Positions 1 through 5,058 of a stretch of DNA of 5,058 nt are shown piece after piece. The number at the start of each line of letters is the position of its first letter. Position 1 is the stretch's first letter. This DNA is from Tannerella sp. Its GTDB lineage: Bacteria; Bacteroidota; Bacteroidia; Bacteroidales; Tannerellaceae. The stretch covers positions 1-5,058 of the forward strand of contig JAITAY010000354.1 in the NCBI GenBank assembly GCA_031283915.1, given 5' to 3'. The translations under genes were made by a program, and so were the position numbers. A model generated the notes under the pieces. The model worked only from the letters and a program-made list of their open reading frames with translations. It did no database searches and was not told the DNA's origin.

Positions 1-34
1 TCAATAGAACCCGTGAACACCCACTTCCCTGTTC

Positions 35-76
35 CCCGTCAGGGGATTCATAAACAGAGGTGAATGCCCTGACGGG
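35..76. repeat. Large imperfect inverted repeat
   Basis: The arms are 35-50 and 61-76, each 16 bases, with a single mismatched pair (45/66) and a 10-base centre (51-60). The outer ten bases are CCCGTCAGGG on the left and CCCTGACGGG on the right; the inner part is ATTCA against TGAAT. The transcript of either strand could fold into a long hairpin. There is no T-run on either side, so a classical intrinsic terminator is not indicated. It lies in a gene-free stretch and resembles an intergenic palindromic repeat unit; whether it recurs in the genome cannot be seen here. Confidence 0.7.
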
Positions 77-125
77 CAATGCACAAAACTATACCGCGTG
101 CAGTATAACAGCGGGGATCTTCCTG

Positions 126-181
126 CATAAAATAAAAGACTTGAGCATACCTGGTTTGTCGGACGGTCCGGCGACATGCTC
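126..181 (-). terminator. Possible terminator of the RDD gene
   Basis: Read leftward from the RDD stop, a GAGCAT (181-176) and its complement ATGCTC (148-143) enclose a GC-rich inner palindrome (CGGAC/GTCCG at 160-170). They are followed on the minus strand by a T-rich run, TCTTTTATTTTATG, at about 139-126. A stem followed by a U-rich tract is the layout of an intrinsic terminator. The outer stem is only six pairs, the inner palindrome is off-centre, and the T-rich run is interrupted, so this is a weak call. Confidence 0.3.
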
Positions 182-183
182 TC

Positions 184-211
184 CCCTAATCATTAATCAT
201 TCACCATTAAC
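184..211. repeat. Degenerate heptamer tandem repeat
   Basis: Four consecutive seven-base units read CCCTAAT, CATTAAT, CATTCAC and CATTAAC, giving a consensus of CATTAAY. The array ends eight bases beyond the stop of the RDD gene. It is AT-rich against GC-rich surroundings. Short runs of this kind are familiar to me from Bacteroidetes intergenic regions, but I cannot assign a role. Confidence 0.5.
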
Positions 212-219
212 GACGTCTG

Positions 220-972
220 TCAGATCTCCTCCAGCGCGTAGTACTGGTAGTCGCGGGTAAGGGTATGGAGGAGGCTTTCATCGTCGACCGGAGGATTGAT
301 TTTCAGATACTGGCGAACCTTGATACCCAGTTCGCGGAGGCGTTGCGGACGCTCCGCGTCGTAACGGAACAACGCCTGGCTAATCAGGTTGACCTGCTCA
401 AGCGACAAGTTTTCGGCCTGCGGAAAAGCCGGCCGGTAATGGGCATCCAGATGCGCAAATTCATCCAGTGTGACGTTGATTTGGTGATAATTCTTCTCCT
501 TGATCACCAGCGTACCGGCGGCCAGGTCGCCCACCCGCTGATTGTTTTTGGTCAGCAGGATGGACAGGAGACCGAGGCACTGGAACAAGTGAATGTCTAT
601 CAGCAGAAACAGCCAGCGCAGCAGGCTGGCGCCCAGCGTCGGCGCGCTGCCGTCCTTCATCACCACGCGCAGGCCGAGCAGTTTTTTCCCGGGCGACTGT
701 CCGCGGTTGAAAAGTTCCCACAGCAGGGAATAAAACAGCACGGGGATGAGAAACAGCAGCAAGGCCACGAACATCACGGTTTCGGAGCGGTACAGGTACG
801 CCGGAATGGACGGGTTGTACCGGTAGCCGTAGATGAAAATCACGAAAAGGGCAGCTTCGTACAGGAACATCAAAATCATGTCAACCGCCCGCGCCAACAG
901 GCGTTCGCCGGCGCTGGCCGGCGTCTGGTCAATCTGTATATATTGGCCGGTAATAATCGTAGCATCTGCCAT
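220..972 (-). CDS. RDD family integral membrane protein
   Basis: A 250-residue protein with the hallmarks of the RDD family (named for conserved Arg-Asp-Asp). Near the N-terminus ERLLARAVDMIL (residues 23-34) holds the family's Arg and first Asp. GQSPGKKLLGLRVV (91-104) and QRVGDLAAGTLVI (145-157) are the two other conserved blocks, the latter with the second Asp. Hydrophobic segments lie at about 32-50, 66-86 and 117-140. Residues 160-250 form a soluble tail rich in charged and aromatic residues that is not part of the core domain. The ATG at 972 follows a short AT-rich leader and a good Bacteroidetes -7 box. The gene is divergent from the SpoIIM-like gene, the arrangement I know for this pair in Bacteroidetes. 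RDD proteins have been proposed to be transporters or membrane adaptors; no substrate can be inferred here. An antisense frame stays open across most of it but has no homology I recognise. Confidence 0.93.
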   Translation of the reverse strand: MADATIITGQYIQIDQTPASAGERLLARAVDMILMFLYEAALFVIFIYGYRYNPSIPAYLYRSETVMFVALLLFLIPVLFYSLLWELFNRGQSPGKKLLGLRVVMKDGSAPTLGASLLRWLFLLIDIHLFQCLGLLSILLTKNNQRVGDLAAGTLVIKEKNYHQINVTLDEFAHLDAHYRPAFPQAENLSLEQVNLISQALFRYDAERPQRLRELGIKVRQYLKINPPVDDESLLHTLTRDYQYYALEEI

Positions 973-997
973 TCCTGTTTCTTTTTATTCAGTTCGA

Positions 998-1030
998 TTT
1001 GCAAATGTATGAATAAAAGTCGTATTTTTG
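998..1030 (+). promoter_or_regulatory. Bacteroidetes-type promoter for the SpoIIM-led operon
   Basis: The -33 element TTTG (998-1001) is followed after 21 bases by TATTTTTG (1023-1030), an exact match to the Bacteroidetes -7 consensus TAnnTTTG recognised by the unusual primary sigma factor of this phylum. Transcription would begin at about 1036-1038, giving a leader of about 46 bases before the ATG at 1083. The -33 element lies inside the palindrome ATTTGCAAAT (997-1006), which it shares with the leftward promoter. Confidence 0.65.
1002..1009 (-). promoter_or_regulatory. -7 box of the leftward RDD promoter
   Basis: On the minus strand 1009-1002 reads TACATTTG, an exact match to TAnnTTTG. Transcription would begin at about 995, leaving a short leader of about 23 bases before the RDD ATG. 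The -33 element is poor: the nearest candidate is TTTC at 1036-1033, 23 bases away. This box directly abuts the TTTG of the rightward promoter, so the two polymerase sites overlap. Confidence 0.5.
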
Positions 1031-1036
1031 CGGAAA

Positions 1037-1070
1037 CGTGGACGGCCGTCCGTACCGATGGCCGTCCCTG
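1037..1070. repeat. Imperfect palindrome / hairpin in the SpoIIM leader
   Basis: GGACGGCCGTC (1040-1050) pairs with GATGGCCGTCC (1057-1067) through 11 pairs, one of them G-U, around the six-base loop 1051-1056. A further C-G pair (1037/1070) lies beyond two weaker positions. The first half, GGACGGCCGTCC (1040-1051), is itself a perfect palindrome. If the rightward promoter is right, this hairpin sits at the extreme 5' end of the mRNA, with its base 12 nucleotides before the start codon. It may be an mRNA-stabilising or regulatory leader structure, or a mobile palindromic repeat that landed in the leader. Confidence 0.65.
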
Positions 1071-1082
1071 CAGGATTTAACA

Positions 1083-2078
1083 ATGAAAGAAATATCATTC
1101 ATACGTCAGCATATCGAGAAGTGGAAAAGACTTGAATCGGTCGTAGACAGGGCGTCGAAAGAACATCCGGAACGCCTGGCGGATGCGTATATGGAAATCA
1201 CGGCCGACCTTTCGTTTTCGCGGAGTCATTACCCGCATTCGCGCATCACCGTTTACTTGAACAACCTGGCCTCGGCGCTCCACCATTCCCTGTACAAGAA
1301 CAGGAAAGAATCCGGGTCGCGTCTGGTCGAGTTCTGGAAGACCGAAGTGCCGCGCGTCATGTACGCCTCGCGGAAGGAACTGCGCTATTCCTTTCTGGTC
1401 TTCCTGGTCAGTGCAGCCATCGGTTGCCTGTCTACGCTGAACGATGAGGCGTTTCCCCGCCTCATCATGGGAGACAGCTATATCGACATGACGATGGACA
1501 ACATCGAACGGGGCGACCCGATGGCGGTGTACAAGGGTATGTCACCCGTGTGGATGTTTTTTCACATCATGATAAATAACGTGCGTGTGTCGTTCATTGT
1601 CTTCCTTTTCGGGCTGCTGAGCGGATTCGGTACGGGCGCAGCGCTGTTCTACAACGGTGTGATGATTGGGACGTTTCAAACGTTTTGTTTTCAGCAGCAG
1701 GTAGGGTTTGAATCATTGCTGACCGTCTGGCTGCACGGAACGCTGGAGATTTCGGCGCTGGTGGTGGCCGGAGCGGCCGGCTTTGCGCTGGGCAACGGCT
1801 GGCTTTTTCCGGGAACGTATCCGCGCGGTTACGCCTTCCGCCGGGGAGCGATGCGGGGACTGAAAATCGTGGTCGGAACGACGCCCGTCTTTATCCTTGC
1901 CGCCTTTATCGAGAGCTTCCTGACGCGCTATACCCAAATGCCCGGCCTGATTCGCAGCGGCTTCATCTGCCTTTCGCTTGCATTTGTCATCTTCTATTAT
2001 ATTCAATTACCTAAACAATTAAGTTATGGACATCCTTCCGAAACCCAAAATCCAGTTTTACAAAGTACGGACGTTTAA
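1083..2078 (+). CDS. SpoIIM-like (stage II sporulation protein M family) membrane protein
   Basis: A 331-residue integral membrane protein. Residues 1-98 are a charged, probably cytosolic N-terminal region (MKEISFIRQHIEKWKRLE...). Hydrophobic segments follow at about 100-118, 166-182, 184-200, 217-238, 262-280 and 289-308. HGTLEISALVVAGAAGFALG (218-237) is the most diagnostic block of the SpoIIM/DUF95 family. In endospore formers SpoIIM acts in engulfment with cell-wall hydrolases; this protein is a distant relative in a non-sporulating lineage, so that role should not be transferred. I chose ATG 1083 over an in-frame GTG at 1038, because the GTG lies at the predicted transcription start and inside the leader hairpin, and its extra 15 residues look non-coding. 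The last 18 or so residues (SYGHPSETQNPVLQSTDV) overlap the next gene in another frame and probably are an extension. It is the first gene of a four-gene operon. Confidence 0.92.
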   Translation: MKEISFIRQHIEKWKRLESVVDRASKEHPERLADAYMEITADLSFSRSHYPHSRITVYLNNLASALHHSLYKNRKESGSRLVEFWKTEVPRVMYASRKELRYSFLVFLVSAAIGCLSTLNDEAFPRLIMGDSYIDMTMDNIERGDPMAVYKGMSPVWMFFHIMINNVRVSFIVFLFGLLSGFGTGAALFYNGVMIGTFQTFCFQQQVGFESLLTVWLHGTLEISALVVAGAAGFALGNGWLFPGTYPRGYAFRRGAMRGLKIVVGTTPVFILAAFIESFLTRYTQMPGLIRSGFICLSLAFVIFYYIQLPKQLSYGHPSETQNPVLQSTDV

Positions 2079-2973
2079 CGAAAAGATGAACGTCACCTTC
2101 GACTTCCTGCGCGAGAATCTCAAACCGCTGCTGAAGTTTTCTCTCTACGTGATATTGCCTCTCTGCCTGATACAGTCCTTTTGCATGGACTCCTTCATGC
2201 GGTTGTACCTGGATGCACTCAGCAGTGAATCCGACGGCGGCGATGTAACAGACATCGCTTCTACCGCAGGCCGGTACGGCTTGTTGATCTTGTGTACCCT
2301 GTTCGGTTCCATCCTCCTTTCGGCGCTGGTGTACAGCCTGCTGCAAACGTATGAACGGCGCGACGAACGCCTGCAGGGGCTTGTCTTTGCCGATTTCAAG
2401 GCGCTGTTCCGGGCGAACTGCATCAAGGTGGCGAGGATTATGCTTTTCGTTTTCGCCGTGGTGATGGCGAGCGCGATCGTCGTATCGCTGCTGGCATGGG
2501 TGTCGCCTTGGACGCTGATCGTGACGCTTCTCCTGCTGCTGGGCGGACTGATAGCCTTTATGATACCGTTCACCCTCTTGACACCGCTTTACCTGTTTGA
2601 AGACTTGCCTTTTGCTGCCGCCTTGCGCAAGTCGGTCAGGTACGGGTTTTCGGCCTGGGGCGAGACTTTCCTTGTCATGCTGGTTTTCGGCCTGCTGGCC
2701 AACATCCTCGGCAGCGTGACGAGTCTGCCGTGGACGTTCGTGACAATCATCGGCTCCGTTTTCTCGCTGCTTTCTTCCGATGCGGGCGTGACGTCCGCCC
2801 TCTGGTACCGGTTTCTCACCTACATACTGGGAGTTCTCACGGCATACGGGACCTATGTCAGCATGATCATCAGCGTGGGAGGGATGGCATTCCAGTATTT
2901 CCACCTGCGTGAAAAAAAGGAAGGCGTCACCATGAAGACGGATATTGCAAATTTTGACCGGCTGTCACCGTGA
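2026..2973 (+). CDS. Uncharacterised six-helix membrane protein of the RDD/SpoIIM/DUF4129 cluster
   Basis: A 315-residue protein with hydrophobic segments at about 35-52, 84-106, 136-157, 162-190, 213-238 and 264-285. It has a short basic N-terminus (PKPKIQFYKVRTFNEKMNVTFDFLRENLKPLLK) and a charged tail after QYFHLREKKEG (290-300). I do not recognise a named domain. The layout, with an amphipathic N-terminal part before a polytopic bundle, loosely recalls DUF975-type or glycerophosphodiesterase membrane-domain proteins. No catalytic motif is visible. The start at 2026 follows an AT-rich run typical of Bacteroidetes initiation sites and keeps the KVRTF...TFDF block, which looks family-conserved. 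The alternative ATG at 2086 would remove the 53-base overlap with the previous gene but lose that block. Its stop overlaps the start of the next gene by four bases (GTGA), which suggests translational coupling. Confidence 0.88.
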   Translation: MDILPKPKIQFYKVRTFNEKMNVTFDFLRENLKPLLKFSLYVILPLCLIQSFCMDSFMRLYLDALSSESDGGDVTDIASTAGRYGLLILCTLFGSILLSALVYSLLQTYERRDERLQGLVFADFKALFRANCIKVARIMLFVFAVVMASAIVVSLLAWVSPWTLIVTLLLLLGGLIAFMIPFTLLTPLYLFEDLPFAAALRKSVRYGFSAWGETFLVMLVFGLLANILGSVTSLPWTFVTIIGSVFSLLSSDAGVTSALWYRFLTYILGVLTAYGTYVSMIISVGGMAFQYFHLREKKEGVTMKTDIANFDRLSP

Positions 2974-3593
2974 CGCATCCGGCGGATACTTTCGTTTACG
3001 ACGCGGCCAAAATCATAGCATACCAGGCCGACAGACGCTTCGATTATAACACTCAGTTGAGCGCCCCGGAATACAATCTCCTGGACGTCATTCGGCTCTG
3101 GCTGGGTACCCTGTTCGGCAACGAGACGACGGCAAACCTGATTGGATGGTTGCTGCTTGGCTTTTTTGTGCTGGTCGTGGGATGGGTGATTTTCTTCGTA
3201 TATAAAAAACGTCCGGGACTGTTTTTCCGGGAAAAAAGGAAGCCGCTGGCCTGCGAAATAGAGGAAGAGGATATCTACCGCATCGACTTTGAGAAGGAAC
3301 TGGCTGCGGCGCTGGCCGGGGACGATTTCCGGCTGGCCGTCCGGATGCTCTACCTCCAGACGTTGCGGCTGGCGGCCGACAGGCAATGGATTGACTGGCA
3401 GATCTACAAAACCCCGACGGAATATGTCCTCGAACTGAAGCCGGCCGGTCGGAAGACGTTGTTTCGCGACTTCACCAACCATTTCCTGGAGGTACGCTAC
3501 GGCAACTTCAGGGCAACGCGCGAACTGTTCGACGCCATGTGCCGTCTGCAGGGCGAACTCAGGAAAGGAGGCGACGATGAAACTGAACGGTAA
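2970..3593 (+). CDS. DUF4129 domain membrane protein
   Basis: A 207-residue protein: an N-terminal extracytoplasmic part (1-56), one membrane span at about 57-77 ending in YKKRPG, and a C-terminal cytosolic domain. Residues 106-195 match the DUF4129 pattern: an alpha-helical FEKELAAALAGDDFRLAVRMLYLQTLRLA followed by WIDWQIYKTPTEYVLEL, FRDFTNHFLEVRYG and a final helix. In many bacteria DUF4129 occurs at the C-terminus of transglutaminase-like membrane proteins beside MoxR and DUF58 genes; here it stands alone without a protease domain. The start is a GTG that overlaps the preceding stop by four bases. An in-frame TGA at 2955-2957 lies just upstream and there is no other ATG or GTG between them, so this start is well constrained. 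The N-terminus (ADTFVYDAAKIIAYQ) has no clear signal peptide. Its 3' end overlaps the next gene by 17 bases. Confidence 0.88.
   Translation: MTHPADTFVYDAAKIIAYQADRRFDYNTQLSAPEYNLLDVIRLWLGTLFGNETTANLIGWLLLGFFVLVVGWVIFFVYKKRPGLFFREKRKPLACEIEEEDIYRIDFEKELAAALAGDDFRLAVRMLYLQTLRLAADRQWIDWQIYKTPTEYVLELKPAGRKTLFRDFTNHFLEVRYGNFRATRELFDAMCRLQGELRKGGDDETER
3566..3571 (+). promoter_or_regulatory. Strong Shine-Dalgarno before the DUF4350 gene
   Basis: AGGAGG lies five bases before the ATG at 3577, inside the last codons of the DUF4129 gene. It is a full match to the anti-Shine-Dalgarno core. That is unusual, because Bacteroidetes genes rarely depend on such sites and the other starts in this window lack one. 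It supports the chosen start, although the bases also encode Lys-Gly-Gly of the upstream protein and may be there by chance. Confidence 0.5.
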
Positions 3594-4971
3594 CAGGCTG
3601 TATTTCCTGCTGCTGGCCGTCGTTCTCCTGCTGATATTCCTCTATCAGTATTATACGCCGGAGGAGTTTGTCTGGCGACCGACGTTCAGCAAATACGACA
3701 AGCAGCCGTTTGGCAGTTACGTCTTTGACGACGTGCTTTCCTCTTCCGTCGAAGGGTATCAGGTCGTCAACCGAACATTCTACCAGTTACTCCGGGAAAC
3801 GGAAGATACGGATTTACAAAGGGAAGAGCTAACAGTCCTTCCCGAAGAAGGAGAAGCATGGGAAGAGCCGGCCATAGAGCCGCTTCCTCCGGAGGCGCGG
3901 CGTGCCATCCTGGTGACGGAAAATCACGCCGATTTTTCGGAAGCAGACACAAGGGCGTTGCAAATGCTGCTGCAACAGGGTAACAGAGTCATGCTCTGTC
4001 TCAATTCCTTTGGCGCCCTGTGCGAAACGTTTGGTTTCTCGGAAACGTATGATATGTTTGGATCTTCCTATGCACGGGGCGTCAAGCAGTATGCAAGGAA
4101 AGTCTGGCAGCGCGACAGTCTTTTGCTGGGCGTTGACTCACTGCATCCGGAAAAGGTATATGCTGTCTTTCCGCACATGCACCCGAACTTCCTGAAAGAA
4201 GGGGTTGAACGCTATCACTGGGAGACTCCGGAGGATTCGATTCGAGGCTCGCGCCTGCGTTGCGACTCGTCCCGGGTATTGGTACGCAACGGGAAAGGCG
4301 GCATCGTGGCGTGGCGTCTCTTCATCGGCGAAGGTGAACTGTTTTTGGTCGCCACGCCGCTGATGTTCACGAACTACGGCTTGCTGGACGGCGAGAATGC
4401 CTCGTATGCCTTCCGCCTGCTTTCCTGCCTGAAAGGTTTTCCGCTGATGCGTACAGAGGCATACGGCGTCAACAACGCCCGGTCGGAAAGCCCGTTACGC
4501 TATCTGCTGAGTCAGCCGCCGCTGCAATGGGCTTTGTACGTGACGCTGGCCACGCTGCTCCTGTGCATGTTTTTCGCCGCCCGGCGACGGCAGTGGGTGA
4601 TTCCGGTCGTCCGTCCCCCGGTCAACGAAACGCTCCGCTTTACGCAACTGATCGGCAACCTCTATTACCAGCGGAATGACTGTAAAGACTTGCTGTGTAA
4701 GAAATATCTTTACTTCTGCAACGAAGTGAAGCAATTGAGCGGCTTCGACATGCAGTCCGGCGAACCGGACAGGGAAATCAATGACCGGTTGGCGGACCTG
4801 ACGGGACAGGATGCCAGCCAAATCTGGCCGGCATTCAGGGAACTGAAATACCATCTGCGCGAACACACACCGGTGAGCGAGGAGGAAATGATGCGTCACA
4901 TCGACCGCATGAACGAATGGCGATTAATGATGAGCCCGAACCTTCCGCAGGTCAGCGACCTGCGGTTATGA
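3577..4971 (+). CDS. DUF4350 domain membrane protein
   Basis: A 464-residue protein. Residues 7-24 form an N-terminal membrane anchor; the region at about 35-290 is a probable periplasmic domain and starts with the recognisable block FSKYDKQPFGSYVFDDVL (37-54), as in Bacteroidetes DUF4350 proteins. Within it, ARRAILVTENHADFSEADTRALQMLLQQGNRVML (107-140) has the beta-alpha pattern of the GldG/IFT52-like fold, and GEGELFLVATPLMFTNYGL (251-269) is a second conserved block. A second span lies at about 316-334, followed by a cytosolic tail containing ETLRFTQLIGNLYYQRNDCKDLLCKKYLYFCNEVK (351-385). No enzyme active site is seen. The gene overlaps the DUF4129 gene by 17 bases and has a strong ribosome binding site. 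Its last eight residues (PQVSDLRL, 457-464) are encoded within a perfect palindrome and look like an added tail. The partner genes usually found next, MoxR and DUF58, are not in the window. Confidence 0.9.
   Translation: MKLNGNRLYFLLLAVVLLLIFLYQYYTPEEFVWRPTFSKYDKQPFGSYVFDDVLSSSVEGYQVVNRTFYQLLRETEDTDLQREELTVLPEEGEAWEEPAIEPLPPEARRAILVTENHADFSEADTRALQMLLQQGNRVMLCLNSFGALCETFGFSETYDMFGSSYARGVKQYARKVWQRDSLLLGVDSLHPEKVYAVFPHMHPNFLKEGVERYHWETPEDSIRGSRLRCDSSRVLVRNGKGGIVAWRLFIGEGELFLVATPLMFTNYGLLDGENASYAFRLLSCLKGFPLMRTEAYGVNNARSESPLRYLLSQPPLQWALYVTLATLLLCMFFAARRRQWVIPVVRPPVNETLRFTQLIGNLYYQRNDCKDLLCKKYLYFCNEVKQLSGFDMQSGEPDREINDRLADLTGQDASQIWPAFRELKYHLREHTPVSEEEMMRHIDRMNEWRLMMSPNLPQVSDLRL
4945..4965. repeat. 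Perfect inverted repeat over the DUF4350 3' end
   Basis: CCGCAGGTC (4945-4953) and GACCTGCGG (4957-4965) form a perfect nine-pair stem around AGC. The palindrome lies within the last codons of the DUF4350 gene and ends three bases before its stop codon. It is followed by TTATGAAAATTA and not by a T-run, so a rho-independent terminator is unlikely on the plus strand. Together with the smaller hairpin at 4978-4990 it looks like a two-hairpin repeat unit of the REP/BIME kind; this is inference from shape. Confidence 0.65.
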
Positions 4972-4977
4972 AAATTA

Positions 4978-4990
4978 CGGCTTTCAGCCG
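4978..4990. repeat. Small hairpin just after the DUF4350 stop
   Basis: CGGCT (4978-4982) and AGCCG (4986-4990) form a five-pair stem with a three-base loop. It is separated by 12 bases of AT-rich sequence from the larger palindrome at 4945-4965, which suggests that both belong to one composite repeat. Alone it would be too small to call. Confidence 0.4.
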
Positions 4991-5023
4991 GGAAACAGAA
5001 TAATAACAGATTGCGGGGCACGC

Positions 5024-5047
5024 AGAGACGCAAGATTTTGCGTCTCT
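5024..5047. repeat. Palindromic intergenic repeat with AGAGACGCAA arms
   Basis: AGAGACGCAA (5024-5033) pairs perfectly with TTGCGTCTCT (5038-5047) around the four-base loop GATT. I recall palindromes with GTAGAGACGC...GCGTCTCTAC arms as a common dispersed repeat in Bacteroidales genomes; the right-hand side here (TCTCTAC) keeps that form while the left side (GCAGAG) has diverged by one base. No T-run follows, so it need not terminate transcription, although a hairpin here could protect the operon mRNA 3' end. The rest of the sequence after the DUF4350 gene holds no gene I can support. Confidence 0.7.
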
Positions 5048-5058
5048 ACAACAGGCAA

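Noticed and set aside
90..107. TATAC/GTATA inverted repeat
   Set aside because: Only five pairs with an eight-base loop, and no T-run or promoter nearby.
60..260. Possible small plus-strand gene of 66 codons at the left end
   Set aside because: It begins inside one arm of the inverted repeat, crosses the repeat-rich spacer and runs into the RDD 3' end; the product shows no plausible pattern.
1067..1074. CCTGCAGG palindrome before the SpoIIM-like start
   Set aside because: An eight-base palindrome is expected by chance at this length and has no further structure.
265..1080. Open frame of 271 codons on the plus strand opposite the RDD gene
   Set aside because: It is antisense to a clear RDD protein, is rich in Gln, Arg and His without any domain pattern, and runs through both promoters.
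1038..1082. Upstream GTG start adding 15 residues to the SpoIIM-like protein
   Set aside because: The GTG coincides with the predicted transcription start and the added codons are made of the leader palindrome.
2011..2904. Long minus-strand frame of 297 codons opposite the six-helix protein gene
   Set aside because: Its composition (many Gln, Arg, His, Glu, no hydrophobic core) is typical of an antisense shadow of a membrane-protein gene.
2853..3482. Minus-strand frame of 209 codons opposite the DUF4129 gene
   Set aside because: It overlaps two supported genes and shows no recognisable domain or initiation context.
4968..5003. An 11-codon frame starting at the ATGA overlap with the DUF4350 stop (MKITAFSRETE)
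   Set aside because: The overlap looks like translational coupling, but the frame stops at once, includes the 4978-4990 hairpin and is most simply part of the repeat unit.

Overview
The window looks like part of a Bacteroidales (phylum Bacteroidota) chromosome of fairly high GC content. Three things point that way. The gene order and protein families match a membrane-protein cluster I know from this phylum. The divergent intergenic region carries two close matches to the Bacteroidetes -7 box TAnnTTTG. Most genes lack a Shine-Dalgarno sequence. The genus cannot be fixed from the sequence alone.

Layout. Positions 1-219 hold no convincing gene; they contain a large inverted repeat (35-76), a possible terminator (about 126-181) and a short heptamer repeat (184-211). 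An RDD-family membrane protein gene runs leftward (972-220). A roughly 110-bp divergent spacer (973-1082) holds two interlocked promoters and, in the leader of the rightward transcript, a strong imperfect palindrome. Four tightly packed or overlapping genes then run rightward: a SpoIIM-like integral membrane protein (1083-2078), an unnamed six-helix membrane protein (2026-2973), a DUF4129 protein with one membrane span (2970-3593) and a DUF4350 protein (3577-4971). The end of the last gene and the remaining 87 bp carry three more hairpins and no further gene.

How they fit together. RDD, SpoIIM-like, DUF4129 and DUF4350 genes are, in my knowledge of this phylum, neighbours of a MoxR-type AAA+ ATPase and a DUF58 protein. 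Neither lies in the window; they would be expected just to the right, but that is inference. All five products are predicted membrane proteins, so an inner-membrane assembly is plausible. Its biochemical role is not established and the sequence shows no enzyme active site.

The most notable non-coding features are the palindrome-sharing divergent promoters, the 5'-leader hairpin, and a set of repeat-like palindromes around the cluster, one of which encodes the C-terminus of the DUF4350 protein.
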